Counted from the first letter of the stretch, positions 1 to 9,197 are shown. The stretch is DNA of 64,000 nucleotides from Desulfopila aestuarii DSM 18488 (GCF_900143695.1 NZ_FRFE01000020.1:41164-105163), one strand, 5' to 3'. Program-made: numbers and translations. The notes: generated by a model from the letters alone, not told the origin.

Positions 1-195
1 TTCCGCGCACCATCTCCAGGTTCGAAACGAAAGACCTGCTCGACAACATGAAAAACAGGGCCTCCGCAGCAAGACATTCCTGCAGCAACCTTCATAACCG
101 TCAATACCGATTGTCGTTATTGCGATGTGCAGTATTCCTTCACAATCCGATCGGAGCAGCACAAAACGGTTCTTCAGGTCTTAATAAAAAAGTGA
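1..195 (+). pseudogene. 3' end of an Hsp33-like redox chaperone gene, frame-disrupted
   Basis: Frame 3 from the window edge reads ISRFETKDLLDNMK, and frame 1 from about base 52 reads on to a stop at 193-195 through DCRYCDVQYSFT. The two halves join into one sensible protein if one A is removed from the A5 run at 51-55. The CxxC-xxxYxF arrangement near the C-terminus resembles the zinc-binding tail of Hsp33, a redox-activated holdase. The upstream CxC half of that site is not visible. The break may be a sequencing indel in the homopolymer or a real frameshift. The identity is tentative because only about 65 residues are present. Confidence 0.4.
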
Positions 196-388
196 ACTCT
201 GCACATTACGGACATGGCAGATCTTTGTCAAGCAGAAGAACGGTTTTTTTCCAAAACCTCATTAGACTTGAAAAAATTGAGCTAACCCAGGTATTATGTC
301 TGCCCCATACGTCAAATCTGGCCGGAACCAGGGTTTGCCCGATCTATAAACAGATCCGACCCATTATTTATCAGGAGTTCAACGAGCT

Positions 389-835
389 ATGAGTACAATT
401 GAAAAGAACGATATCGTTACCATCGCTTTTATCGGTAAACTGGATAACGGTGCCGAGTTCATGACAGTTACCCAGGAAAACCCGATGAAAGTCCATGTCG
501 GCGCCAGCGAAATGCCACCTACCGTCGAAACAGCGCTTCTCGGCCTCAAAGTCGGCCAGACCAGGAAGGTACGCGTTTCGCCGGACGAAGGCTATGGCCC
601 CCGCCAAAAAGACCTTCTTCAGACCATAGAAAATCCCGAATTCATAGAAAAAATCAAGCCACGCCCAGGCATGATACTCTCTCTAAAGGTAGAACGTGAA
701 GGCGAGGAGCATCAGGTTCCGGCTACGGTCATCGAAATCAACGACAAATCGGTGGTTGTTGATTACAATCATCCCCTCGCTGGGCACCACCTCAACTACG
801 ACATCACCATTCTCGATATCCAGAAAAGTAGCTAA
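389..835 (+). CDS. FKBP-type peptidyl-prolyl isomerase, SlyD-like
   Basis: This 148-residue cytoplasmic protein catalyses cis-trans isomerisation of peptidyl-prolyl bonds and probably also acts as a folding chaperone. It starts with the FKBP strand DIVTIAFIGKLDNG. The conserved YNHPLAGHHLNYDITI motif typical of SlyD-class FKBPs lies near residues 125-140, after an insert-in-flap region. The histidine-rich metal-binding tail of Escherichia coli SlyD is absent. An AGGAG lies a suitable distance before the ATG. A perfect 16-bp hairpin follows the gene, so it is probably a single-gene unit unrelated to the flagellar genes. Confidence 0.9.
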   Translation: MSTIEKNDIVTIAFIGKLDNGAEFMTVTQENPMKVHVGASEMPPTVETALLGLKVGQTRKVRVSPDEGYGPRQKDLLQTIENPEFIEKIKPRPGMILSLKVEREGEEHQVPATVIEINDKSVVVDYNHPLAGHHLNYDITILDIQKSS

Positions 836-907
836 CCACTTTGCCCCCAGAAGGCCTTTCGCAACGTTTGGTAATCGCACCTGTTGCAAGATTCTTGTCT
901 TTTAAGA

Positions 908-950
908 AGAACAAATCGGTTTTGGCTCAGCTTTAAAACCGATTTGTTCT
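908..950 (+). terminator. Long perfect hairpin after the FKBP gene
   Basis: A 16-bp perfect inverted repeat (908-923 with 935-950) has an 11-base loop. No T-run follows, so it may act as a factor-assisted or bidirectional terminator. The rest of the 836-1130 gap shows no gene and no promoter that I can call. Confidence 0.55.
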
Positions 951-1130
951 CTCAGTAACTATCTAATGTATCGTTTCTCAATCATCCCTTAACCTTTTTC
1001 TCACAACTTCAACGAGAATTATCAGCACTTCCCAATATTTCTTTTGGAAAAAGGCCTGTACATTCACTAATCGGTATGTATTAATTAAGTAAGTTGTCCG
1101 CCATTAATACTGATTGTAGGGAGTTATCAT

Positions 1131-4007
1131 ATGGAATTTGAAGATGATGAAATACTGCAGGGCTTTATAGAAGAGTCTCTGGAGCATCTCGCTGACATCG
1201 AAAACGACCTTCTGACCATCGAGGAAGGAGGGGCGAACATTGACGAAGAACTCGTCAACAAGGTCTTTCGTGCGGCCCACTCTATTAAGGGTGGCGCAGG
1301 ATTTATGGGGCTTACCTCAATTCAGGAATTGTCCCATGCCTCCGAGAACGTCCTTGGTCTTATCCGCAGTAAAAAGTTGATCCCAAATCCGGAGATCATT
1401 AACGTGCTGCTCCTGGCCTCAGATCAGCTCAGGCAGATGATCGAGGATGTGCAAAACAGTAACGAGGTTGACATATCCGCTCACCTCGATCCTTTGAATT
1501 CGATTTTTGACGGCACCTTTGCTCAGGCAGCTGCAGCTGAACCCAAGAAAAAGGCTACAGCTCCGAAGAAAAAAGCTGCTGAGCCAGTTGTCGAGATTGA
1601 GCCGGAACCAGAACCGACAGTCGCGGAACCGGAACCAGAGCCCGAACTGGCAGAGGAAGAGGACGTACTGGATCAGGAAGACGAGGAAATCGAAGAAGAA
1701 GAGGACATTCCTGCAACCGTTGTCAGTAATCCACAAAGAATACAAGATACAGACCAGGCTAAAAAAAGCACTCCTGCCACCAAGGTTGAAACCTCGATTC
1801 GAGTCAATGTCAGTTTGCTTGACTCTCTTATGACCTTGGCCGGCGAACTGGTCTTAAGCCGCAACCAACTTCTACAGACCATCGGCACGGATGACTTCCG
1901 CAACGCTGAGACCGTCGGTCAGCGCATCGACCTTATCACTTCCGAGTTGCAGGAAGCGATCATGCTCACCAGGATGCAGCCCATCGGTAACGTCTTCAAC
2001 AAATTCCCGCGGGTTGTCCGTGATCTCTCGAAAAAACTCGCAAAAAAGATCGATCTTACCATCGTTGGTAAAGATGTCGAACTCGACAAGACTATTATCG
2101 AGGCAATCAACGATCCGCTTACGCACCTGATCCGTAACTCCGTGGATCATGGCATTGAGATGCCGGCCGAGCGCAAGAAGAAAGGCAAACCGGAAACCGG
2201 ATTGGTCATTCTTAAGGCCTACCATGAAGCCGGCCAGGTGGTCATCGAGATTCGCGATGATGGTAAAGGGATCGACGGTGATGCTCTTGCCGCCAGTGCT
2301 GTTGCTAAAGGGCTGCTCACCGCTGATCAGATCAAGGTGATGTCTGAAAAAGAGAAGGTTAACCTGATCTTTCTGCCCGGCTTTTCTACTGCCGCCAAAG
2401 TAACCGATGTTTCAGGTCGAGGCGTTGGGATGGATGTGGTCAAGACCAATCTCGATCAACTGGGGGGTCATGTCGACATTCTTTCTGAAGTTGGCCTCGG
2501 CACCACCATCTCCATCAAGCTACCGCTGACATTGGCCATTATCCCCTGCCAGATCATCATGACGGGCGATGAGCGTTATGCGATCCCTCAGGTGAATCTT
2601 GAAGAATTACTACGGATTCCTGCCAATCAGGTAAAAGAGCGGGTTGAACGAGTCGGTGACGCTGAAGTTGTTCGACTGCGCGGCAATCTGCTTCCGCTTA
2701 TCCGTCTCTCTGATGTTATCGGCCTTGATCGCACCTTCTGGGATGACAAAGATCAGACTTTCAAGGAAGATCGGAGGGAGATGATATCTGACCGCCGAAG
2801 CAAGGCATCGCCGCTCTTTGGTACCAGTGACAAGTCACAATCCGAACAGCAACAGCGACCCAATCGCTCTGTGATTGATCGCCGTTACGCTGCCAGCAGC
2901 GCTTTAAACATAGTTGTCGTCTCCACCGGAGCTATGAAATACGGCCTTGTCGTCGATCGACTTCTTGACTCCGAAGAGATCGTTATCAAGCCGCTAGGTC
3001 GTCATCTCCAGCAGTGTAAAGGATACGCCGGCGCCACCATCATGGGTGACGGCCGAATCGCCCTTATTCTCGACGTTGCCAACCTCGCACGAATGTCCAA
3101 CCTCACTTCGCTTGACGGAAGTGATCGTGCGACGGAAATCGCTCACTCCATGGAAGAAGCGATCAAGGCGAAAAAAGACAAACAGGCCCTGCTGATTTTC
3201 CGCAGTTCCGAGACAGAGCAGTTTGCCGTTCCGCTCAACCAGGTTGAGCGTATCGAAAAGATCAAGGCTTCCGATATCGAGATGCTTGGCGGTAAACGTG
3301 TTATGAAATACCGTGGCGGCAGTCTTTCTCTTATCCGGGTTGATGATCTGGCCATGGTACAACCGCTTGCCGATTACGACAATCTACTGGTTATCGTATT
3401 CAATGTCGCCAAACACAATGTCGGTTTACTCGCTATCGGCCCCATCGACGCCCTTGAGATAACTGCAGATATTGATGACATCACCCTAAAGCAGCCAGGT
3501 ATTATGGGCTCGCTGATTATCGATACCCACACCACCATGCTGGTCAATATCTTTGAACTTGTCCAGAACCTTTTCCCGGACTGGTTTGACAGTATAGAGG
3601 TGTTTGATGCAGTAGAAACCACCGATGGTTCTGCACCGACCATCCTGCTCGCCGAAGATTCCAACTTTTTCCGCAACCAGGTAAAAGGGTACATGACCGA
3701 AGCTGGCTATGAGGTCATTGAAGCGGAGGACGGCCAGATAGCGTGGGATCTTCTTCAGCAAAATCGTGAGGTTATATCGATGGTCATTACCGACATTGAA
3801 ATGCCGAACATGGATGGTTTCCAATTTACCAAAACCATCCGCAGCGATCCACGCTTCACGGGATTGCCGGTCATTGCCCTGACAACCCTGGCTGCCGAGG
3901 AAGATGTCGCCAAGGGTATTGCTGTGGGAGTAAACGAATACCATCTCAAGCTCGACAAAGAAAAGCTGATGACCTCTGTCCATCATTTTATGAAACAGCG
4001 ATATTGA
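1131..4007 (+). CDS. cheA: Hybrid chemotaxis histidine kinase CheA with two CheW-like domains and a receiver
   Basis: This 958-residue cytoplasmic kinase passes phosphate from chemoreceptor arrays to CheY and CheB. An Hpt domain (about 1-110) has phospho-acceptor His50 in AAHSIKGG. An Ala/Pro/Glu-rich acidic linker (about 135-220) stands where a P2 domain would lie. The dimerisation helix pair and HATPase core follow (HLIRNSVDHG N box, DDGKGID, SGRGVGMDVV). One CheW-like domain is interrupted by a charged Gln-rich insert, and a second starts near residue 690. A C-terminal receiver has Asp888 in TDIEMPNMDG. The receiver is probably a phosphate sink or an internal switch. It is the first gene of a cheA-cheW-cheB-cheR-regulator run. 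Confidence 0.95.
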   Translation: MEFEDDEILQGFIEESLEHLADIENDLLTIEEGGANIDEELVNKVFRAAHSIKGGAGFMGLTSIQELSHASENVLGLIRSKKLIPNPEIINVLLLASDQLRQMIEDVQNSNEVDISAHLDPLNSIFDGTFAQAAAAEPKKKATAPKKKAAEPVVEIEPEPEPTVAEPEPEPELAEEEDVLDQEDEEIEEEEDIPATVVSNPQRIQDTDQAKKSTPATKVETSIRVNVSLLDSLMTLAGELVLSRNQLLQTIGTDDFRNAETVGQRIDLITSELQEAIMLTRMQPIGNVFNKFPRVVRDLSKKLAKKIDLTIVGKDVELDKTIIEAINDPLTHLIRNSVDHGIEMPAERKKKGKPETGLVILKAYHEAGQVVIEIRDDGKGIDGDALAASAVAKGLLTADQIKVMSEKEKVNLIFLPGFSTAAKVTDVSGRGVGMDVVKTNLDQLGGHVDILSEVGLGTTISIKLPLTLAIIPCQIIMTGDERYAIPQVNLEELLRIPANQVKERVERVGDAEVVRLRGNLLPLIRLSDVIGLDRTFWDDKDQTFKEDRREMISDRRSKASPLFGTSDKSQSEQQQRPNRSVIDRRYAASSALNIVVVSTGAMKYGLVVDRLLDSEEIVIKPLGRHLQQCKGYAGATIMGDGRIALILDVANLARMSNLTSLDGSDRATEIAHSMEEAIKAKKDKQALLIFRSSETEQFAVPLNQVERIEKIKASDIEMLGGKRVMKYRGGSLSLIRVDDLAMVQPLADYDNLLVIVFNVAKHNVGLLAIGPIDALEITADIDDITLKQPGIMGSLIIDTHTTMLVNIFELVQNLFPDWFDSIEVFDAVETTDGSAPTILLAEDSNFFRNQVKGYMTEAGYEVIEAEDGQIAWDLLQQNREVISMVITDIEMPNMDGFQFTKTIRSDPRFTGLPVIALTTLAAEEDVAKGIAVGVNEYHLKLDKEKLMTSVHHFMKQRY

Positions 4008-4033
4008 CAGTCAGGCTTGACCCACGCCGTTAA

Positions 4034-4059
4034 GGCGGAGCTGTATTACCAGCTCCGCC
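4034..4059 (+). other. Stem-loop between cheA and cheW
   Basis: A perfect 10-bp stem (4034-4043 with 4050-4059) has a 6-base loop in the 81-base gap between cheA and cheW. There is no T-tract. It could be a partial terminator or an RNA-stability element that sets the CheA to CheW ratio. Confidence 0.5.
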
Positions 4060-4088
4060 AGAGATCCTATCAACACGACACGTGAATT

Positions 4089-4553
4089 ATGAAAAACGAA
4101 TCACAAAAGGGCCAGCCATCCCGCAAGCAGGTTATCGAACTGGCTACCTTTTATATTGGTGACGCCCTTTGCGGAATGGACATTCTCAAAGTCCAGGAAA
4201 TCAACAAGCTCATGCAGATGACCAAGGTTCCACAGGCTCCCGATTATGTTCTTGGCATCCTGAATCTACGCGGCCAGATCGTCACAATTATCGATCTTGG
4301 CAAAAAGCTGGGTCTTGGTGAAACCGACCTCAACCTTGACCCACGCAATATCATTGTCAACTCCACAGGTGGACACGTAGGCCTACTGGTGGCGAAAATA
4401 AGTGATGTTGTAGAAGCGGATATGGAAAAACTTGAAAGGCCACCTGCCAATATGCGTGGAATTCAAGGAGAATTTTTCAAAGGTGTCTACAAGACCCAGT
4501 CGACCCTGATAGGGATTCTCGATGTTGAAAAAGTCCTCAGCCTCGAAGAATAG
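4089..4553 (+). CDS. cheW: Chemotaxis coupling protein CheW
   Basis: This 154-residue single-domain CheW links chemoreceptors to CheA in the signalling array. It has the expected beta-barrel pattern: ATFYIGDALCGMDILKVQEI near the N-terminus and the family signature GILNLRGQIVTIIDL around residues 56-70. It lies between cheA and cheB, 7 bases before the latter, which fits translation from one message. A short charged N-terminal extension (MKNESQKGQPSRKQ) precedes the fold. Confidence 0.95.
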   Translation: MKNESQKGQPSRKQVIELATFYIGDALCGMDILKVQEINKLMQMTKVPQAPDYVLGILNLRGQIVTIIDLGKKLGLGETDLNLDPRNIIVNSTGGHVGLLVAKISDVVEADMEKLERPPANMRGIQGEFFKGVYKTQSTLIGILDVEKVLSLEE

Positions 4554-4560
4554 TTAAGAA

Positions 4561-5682
4561 ATGATAAGTGCTAGAAAATTGCGTGTCCTCGTCGTAGACG
4601 ACACAATCGTTTACCGTAAATCTGTTTCAGATATCGTTGCTGAGATCTCCGGGGTCGAACTGGCTGGGGTTGCACATAACGGCAAAATTGCTCTTGATAA
4701 AATTGCCACAGTAAAGCCCGATCTCTTGACTCTCGATATCGAGATGCCGGTAATGAATGGCCTTGAGGTTCTTGCCGAACTCAAGAAAAAACACCCACAG
4801 ATCGGTGTCATCATGCTCTCGACCTTGACAGCAGACGGCAGCGAAATGACTATGAAAGCCCTGGAACTTGGTGCCTTCGATTTTATTTTAAAACCGCAGA
4901 GCAAAAATCTCGTCGAAGGCAAAAAGGAAATCAGGCGCTTACTTGAACCGATCCTTGATGCCTATGCCAAATCGAAAAGTGGGAGACACTTGCGAACAGC
5001 GACGTCTTCACTGCCAAGAACTTCCACCACCACAAATGGACTGACGCGACCTGCCGCCATCGCTGGTAGAGGGATGGTGAGACCTGCATCAGCTCTACGG
5101 CGGACCAAATCTGAAATCGTCACCATCGGCATTTCAACCGGCGGACCAAATGCCCTGAATCATATGTTGCCGAAGCTTCCAGGCGATATCAATGTGCCGA
5201 TTCTGATCGTTCAGCACATGCCACCGGTTTTTACGAAATCACTGGCCTCAAGCCTCGATAAAAAATGTAAATTGACAGTAAAAGAGGCAGAGGACCGTGA
5301 ACCTCTCCGACCTAATGTCGTCTACATTGCCCCTGGCGGGAAACAAATGAAGCTGGTTGCCGCTACCGACGGTACCCACCGTCTCATCAAGATAACCGAC
5401 GATCCCCCAGAGAACAGCTGCAAACCGTCTGCTGACTATCTCTTCCGGTCGATCGGCGATTATTATGTCGGACGTACCACCGCTGTTATCATGACCGGCA
5501 TGGGTTCCGACGGCACGAAGGGCTTGGAAGTACTAAAAAACAAAGGTGCTCACATTATCGCTCAGGATGAAGCGTCCTGCGTGGTATACGGCATGCCAAA
5601 GGCGCCAACTGAACGTGGATATGCTGACATAGTTGTTCCGCTCGACAGAATCGCTGATGAAATTGTAAAAAGCGTGAAGTAG
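4561..5682 (+). CDS. cheB: Chemoreceptor glutamate methylesterase/deamidase CheB
   Basis: This 373-residue response regulator removes methyl groups from receptor glutamates during adaptation. The N-terminal receiver has phospho-acceptor Asp59 in LDIEMPVMNG. A basic Ser/Thr-rich linker (about 140-185) leads to the CheB esterase domain. The catalytic triad is visible as Ser192 (ISTGGP), His219 (VQHMPP) and Asp317 (GMGSDG). All expected residues are present, so it should be active and controlled by CheA. It is followed by cheR, which adds the same methyl groups. Confidence 0.96.
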   Translation: MISARKLRVLVVDDTIVYRKSVSDIVAEISGVELAGVAHNGKIALDKIATVKPDLLTLDIEMPVMNGLEVLAELKKKHPQIGVIMLSTLTADGSEMTMKALELGAFDFILKPQSKNLVEGKKEIRRLLEPILDAYAKSKSGRHLRTATSSLPRTSTTTNGLTRPAAIAGRGMVRPASALRRTKSEIVTIGISTGGPNALNHMLPKLPGDINVPILIVQHMPPVFTKSLASSLDKKCKLTVKEAEDREPLRPNVVYIAPGGKQMKLVAATDGTHRLIKITDDPPENSCKPSADYLFRSIGDYYVGRTTAVIMTGMGSDGTKGLEVLKNKGAHIIAQDEASCVVYGMPKAPTERGYADIVVPLDRIADEIVKSVK

Positions 5683-5734
5683 CCGGCGCCTGAATCACTG
5701 CCGACTTTTTTGATGATTGGGAAGACGTACCGAT

Positions 5735-6571
5735 ATGATAAAAATCTCACCAGACGAGCTCAAGGTTGTTGCTCAATACATCCATGATATATCTGGGATA
5801 CATCTGGATCAGAGCAAGTCGTACCTCTTTGAGACGCGCTTGAGTTCTATTGCTGAGGCATCCGGCTGCTCTTCCTACCGGGAACTTCAACAGAAGGCCA
5901 AGCAGGACCCAGCCAAAAAGCTGGAACGGGCGATTATTGATGCCATCACCACGAATGAGACGCTCTTTTTCCGTGATAAAGGGCCTTTTGAATTACTCCA
6001 GCACAAGCTTCTTCCTGAAATGATTGATGCCAGAACTCCAAAGTCCGGCATGATGAAGACCAACATCCGCATATGGAGCGCAGCCGCCTCCACCGGTCAG
6101 GAGCTTTACTCCATAGCAATCATCATCAAAGAATTGCTCCGAGACCTTTCAAAATATAACATATCCCTGCTTGGAACAGATATATCCGATGCGGCAATAG
6201 CCCAGGCAAGCTACGGCAAATACAATAAGTTCGAAATTGAACGCGGTCTGGATAGAGCTGTTTTGCAAAAATATTTTTCCCTCTTTGGCGACTCCTGGAA
6301 GATAAAGGATGAGATTCGATCAATGGTGAATTTTCGTAAACTGAATCTCATGCAGCCATTTACCGCTCTTGGCAAATTCGACATCATCTTCTGTCGTAAT
6401 GTCGCAATTTACTTTACCCTTCAGGATCGCACCAAGCTCTTTAACAAGATAGCCGACAGTCTGGCCGATGACGGCTATCTGGTAATTGGCTCCACCGAGT
6501 CGTTGACAGGGGTATGTAGCCGTTTCGTGCCCAAAAGGCATCTGCGCGCGATCTTCTATCAGAAGAGTTGA
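5735..6571 (+). CDS. cheR: Chemoreceptor methyltransferase CheR
   Basis: This SAM-dependent enzyme methylates receptor glutamates and is the counterpart of CheB. The N-terminal helical domain ends in TTNETLFFRD. The SAM-binding domain starts at IRIWSAAASTGQELYSIA, where the usual Cys of CSTGQE is Ala. It continues with LLGTDISDAAIAQA and FDIIFCRNVAIYF. I chose the ATG at 5735 (278 residues), with GGAAG about 10 bases before it, over an in-frame TTG at 5717. No TPR tail is present. Confidence 0.95.
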   Translation: MIKISPDELKVVAQYIHDISGIHLDQSKSYLFETRLSSIAEASGCSSYRELQQKAKQDPAKKLERAIIDAITTNETLFFRDKGPFELLQHKLLPEMIDARTPKSGMMKTNIRIWSAAASTGQELYSIAIIIKELLRDLSKYNISLLGTDISDAAIAQASYGKYNKFEIERGLDRAVLQKYFSLFGDSWKIKDEIRSMVNFRKLNLMQPFTALGKFDIIFCRNVAIYFTLQDRTKLFNKIADSLADDGYLVIGSTESLTGVCSRFVPKRHLRAIFYQKS

Positions 6572-6694
6572 ACTGACAGACAATTTCAGAGGAAGGTAAC
6601 AGAAACAGGCACAATCCGAATATCGCCCAGCAGAACCGCCGGTGTCACTCTGTCAGAAATTACCGGCACAAGATCAGCAAGGAGGAAAACTGCC

Positions 6695-7264
6695 ATGGAA
6701 AGCCTTACTATTCTAGTGGTCGATGATGACCCGGTCATTCGGAGGCTCCTGCAGCAGCGCCTGAAAAATGAACACTATTCGGTCATGGTCGCCAATGACG
6801 GTTATCAGGCAGAACGGCTCCTGAAAAAACAGCATTTTGATGTCGTACTGACCGACCTGGTTATGCCTGGCGACATCGGCGGTATAGAAGTCTTAGAGAT
6901 CACCAAAGAACTCAGCCCCGACACTGAGGTTGTACTTATAACTGCTCACTCTTCGGTGGACACCGCTGTGGCGGCCATGAAAAAAGGCGCCGCCGACTAT
7001 CTTGAAAAGCCGATTAACTTCGATGAACTTTTCCTCAGGATGGACAAGATCGCGAACCTGAAGTCCATTCTGAAAAGCGCCAAAGACATCGGCCAGGCCA
7101 TGTCGATAACCGAAGCAGAAGCCGCCTCTACCATTCAAAATTTAGAAATGACTGTGGCAAAATTACAGACCAGGCTGGATGAGGTGGAAACCGCACTGCG
7201 AGACCGAACTAAGGCCGAGGATGAACGAATAGCAAACGCTATCGATATTCTTACCGGAGAGTAG
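6695..7264 (+). CDS. Single-domain response regulator with a coiled-coil tail
   Basis: The 189-residue protein has an N-terminal receiver (about 1-125) with the acidic pair DDD at 10-12, phospho-acceptor Asp54 in LTDLVMPG and the conserved Lys in YLEKPI. After it comes a helical, probably coiled-coil stretch rich in Glu, Ala and Lys (about 130-189), with no DNA-binding or enzymatic domain. A strong AAGGAGG precedes the ATG. As the last gene of the cheAWBR run it is probably phosphorylated by CheA. The tail may localise it or make it oligomerise. It does not look like a motor-binding CheY because of the extra helix. Confidence 0.85.
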   Translation: MESLTILVVDDDPVIRRLLQQRLKNEHYSVMVANDGYQAERLLKKQHFDVVLTDLVMPGDIGGIEVLEITKELSPDTEVVLITAHSSVDTAVAAMKKGAADYLEKPINFDELFLRMDKIANLKSILKSAKDIGQAMSITEAEAASTIQNLEMTVAKLQTRLDEVETALRDRTKAEDERIANAIDILTGE

Positions 7265-7267
7265 TGG

Positions 7268-7302
7268 TGTTGCCGGCAGTTACGTGGAAACAGCCGGCAA
7301 CA
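7268..7302. terminator. Hairpin between convergent genes
   Basis: A 10-bp perfect stem (7268-7277 with 7293-7302) lies just after the response regulator stop and 25 bases from the end of the leftward pentapeptide gene. There is no T-run on either side. Its position suggests it separates the two transcription units. Confidence 0.5.
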
Positions 7303-7326
7303 TCAATAACAACAGATTCACTCTCG

Positions 7327-8514
7327 CTACTTCACCATACCTGTCACGCCTGCCAGCTGAGTATCCTCAAAGATGGCACCCTCCAGATTTGCGCCCGTCA
7401 GATCACTTCCTGAAAGATCCGCCCGGTAGAGATCTGCTCCGCGCAGATCAGCATTCTGCAGATTTGCATTTTGAATCATTGCCCCTTTGAGATTACTTTT
7501 GCGGAGATTGGCTCCAGAGAGATTACAATCGCTCAGATTGGCCTTTTCAAGATCGCCATTTTTCAAGCTGGCTCCTGAGAGATCCTGACCAGAGAGGTCG
7601 CAACCATAACATTTTTTTGAATCGAGCAGTTTTTCTTTGGCAACAGCCTTAGCATCAACAACAGGTTCTTCCTGCTCAACTTTCGGCTGGTCAACCGCTT
7701 GGGTCGCAACATCTTGCACTTCAGGAACTACAACTACTGGAGCGACCTGCTCGGCAACAACCTCCGCCTTCTCTTCAACGGGTGACTGTTGTTCCTTTTC
7801 CTCGTGGGCAACTACAGGTAAGGCTTCGGTTGTTTCCTCAACGATTTTCTCTTTTCCAGTCTCCTCAGTAGTTTTTTCGCTTGCAACCTCTTCACTGGGA
7901 AGCGGTGGGCTGGCTACTTCCGGTGTTGCTGGCTGCTCCGGCTCATCTATCTCGACTATATCTTCACCAATGTCACCGCTTTTTTCCTGAGCAACCTCTA
8001 CTTCTTCTGCTACCGGAGGTGCTTCGGCAGGTTCTTCTTGTGCGACCTGCTCAACATGAACGCCCTCAACGGGTTCAGAATCTTCCTGAACAACAACCTG
8101 TGATTCCTCAGCCTTTTCGTTGTTATCAGGATCCTGCAAAAGAGCCCCAACCACATAAGCCCCATCCAGGGTAGTTTCCGTCATTCGTGCACCGCGAAGA
8201 TCGGCCCCCGCCAGATCAGCACCACCAAATGCTGCACCCTGCAGATTGCAGTTTTTCAGGTTGGCACCAGCCAGGTTAGCAAGTTGCAATTTTGCACCGG
8301 TTAAGTCAGAACCTTCGAGATCGGCCCCTTCCAGGTCAGCTCGATTGAGATTCACACCCTGAAGAGCACATTCCCTGCAACTTTTTGTTTTCAGGAGGGT
8401 CGTTAGATTGTCATTCACATTCTCGCCAGCGAAGGCCTTGGAGGTTACCACCAGGGGTACGCAAAGAAGCGCAGCTATTACGATAATGTTCTTTACACCA
8501 TATTGTTTTTTCAT
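7327..8514 (-). CDS. Exported pentapeptide repeat protein with two repeat blocks
   Basis: The 395-residue protein starts with a signal peptide ending near TSKAFA-GEN. A first block of A(D/N)LXX pentapeptides (about 45-118) and a second (about 300-390) should each form a right-handed quadrilateral beta-helix. They are joined by a Glu/Val/Pro/Ala-rich, probably disordered linker of about 175 residues. Each block opens with a similar cap, KSCRECALQG and KKCYGCDLSG, carrying a CxxC. No substrate can be inferred. It lies between chemotaxis genes but on the opposite strand, and may be unrelated to motility. Confidence 0.8.
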   Translation of the reverse strand: MKKQYGVKNIIVIAALLCVPLVVTSKAFAGENVNDNLTTLLKTKSCRECALQGVNLNRADLEGADLEGSDLTGAKLQLANLAGANLKNCNLQGAAFGGADLAGADLRGARMTETTLDGAYVVGALLQDPDNNEKAEESQVVVQEDSEPVEGVHVEQVAQEEPAEAPPVAEEVEVAQEKSGDIGEDIVEIDEPEQPATPEVASPPLPSEEVASEKTTEETGKEKIVEETTEALPVVAHEEKEQQSPVEEKAEVVAEQVAPVVVVPEVQDVATQAVDQPKVEQEEPVVDAKAVAKEKLLDSKKCYGCDLSGQDLSGASLKNGDLEKANLSDCNLSGANLRKSNLKGAMIQNANLQNADLRGADLYRADLSGSDLTGANLEGAIFEDTQLAGVTGMVK

Positions 8515-8705
8515 ATTTCCCCGTAATAAATACTATTAATGCAATTGTAAACAGTTCGACAAACACCTTAAACCAGCCATATGGTACATGAGATAACCAG
8601 AAAGCAAAACTCTTGTTTTCATCACATCAGAGCATGGAAACCGAACCATCCAGAATGATGAGAGATGATCGAATCCGTGTTATCGCCTTCTTTGCCATAG
8701 CAGCA

Positions 8706-9197
8706 TCAGTGGGTGTCCCTCCGCCATTGCCAGGGGGCAACTTGTTTTTTCACCTTCCATAAACCACGTTGTTCAAAACGAGCTTTGCTCTCTAACGACT
8801 TCCATTCGTCACAAATGGATTCGCGGCAATAATGCTTGTACACCCAGGCTGCCCCCCGCCTCACCAATTCTTCATTTACATTTAAATTTCCCTGATAGAC
8901 GACACCTACATATCGACCATAGCTGTCACGCGTTCTCACAACCACCTGAGCATTTTTATTCAAAAGAAGCGCTTTACTCAGTTTTTGGGCATTGGCTCCA
9001 TACGGTTGGCCATACTCGGGACAATCAATCCCCCAGAGCCGAACCTCATATTTTCTTTTTCCTTCCCTTACAATAAGCGAATCGCCATCTATTACCTTTT
9101 CCACCCTACCGCGTAATATCCTTCCAGCATCCATCCCGAAACTGGTAACAGTTAGAATAAACAGGATAAATGTCTGGATAATCAACATTAGTCTCAT
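8706..9197 (-). CDS. Secreted thermonuclease-like (SNase fold) protein
   Basis: The 163-residue protein has an N-terminal hydrophobic signal sequence (about 1-22), then a staphylococcal-nuclease fold: VEKVIDGDSLIV, VRLWGIDCPEYGQPYG with the catalytic Arg and Glu region, and DSYGRYVGVVY with the second Arg. It ends in the ARFEQRGLW helix common to these proteins. It probably cleaves DNA or RNA outside the cytoplasm. It is followed on the same strand, after 190 bases with no visible gene, by the pentapeptide protein. Neither has an obvious link to flagella. Confidence 0.85.
   Translation of the reverse strand: MRLMLIIQTFILFILTVTSFGMDAGRILRGRVEKVIDGDSLIVREGKRKYEVRLWGIDCPEYGQPYGANAQKLSKALLLNKNAQVVVRTRDSYGRYVGVVYQGNLNVNEELVRRGAAWVYKHYCRESICDEWKSLESKARFEQRGLWKVKKQVAPWQWRRDTH

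Noticed and set aside
48..392. 114-residue open frame over the window start
   Set aside because: It runs in a third frame through the Hsp33-like tail and the gap after it. Its composition is not protein-like beyond the first codons, and it overlaps the start of the FKBP gene.
3486..3986. Long antisense open frame within cheA
   Set aside because: It lies fully opposite a well-supported coding region and has no recognisable domain.
7637..7990. Ser/Thr-rich open frame opposite the pentapeptide gene linker
   Set aside because: It is the complement of the Glu/Val/Ala-rich linker and only mirrors its low complexity.
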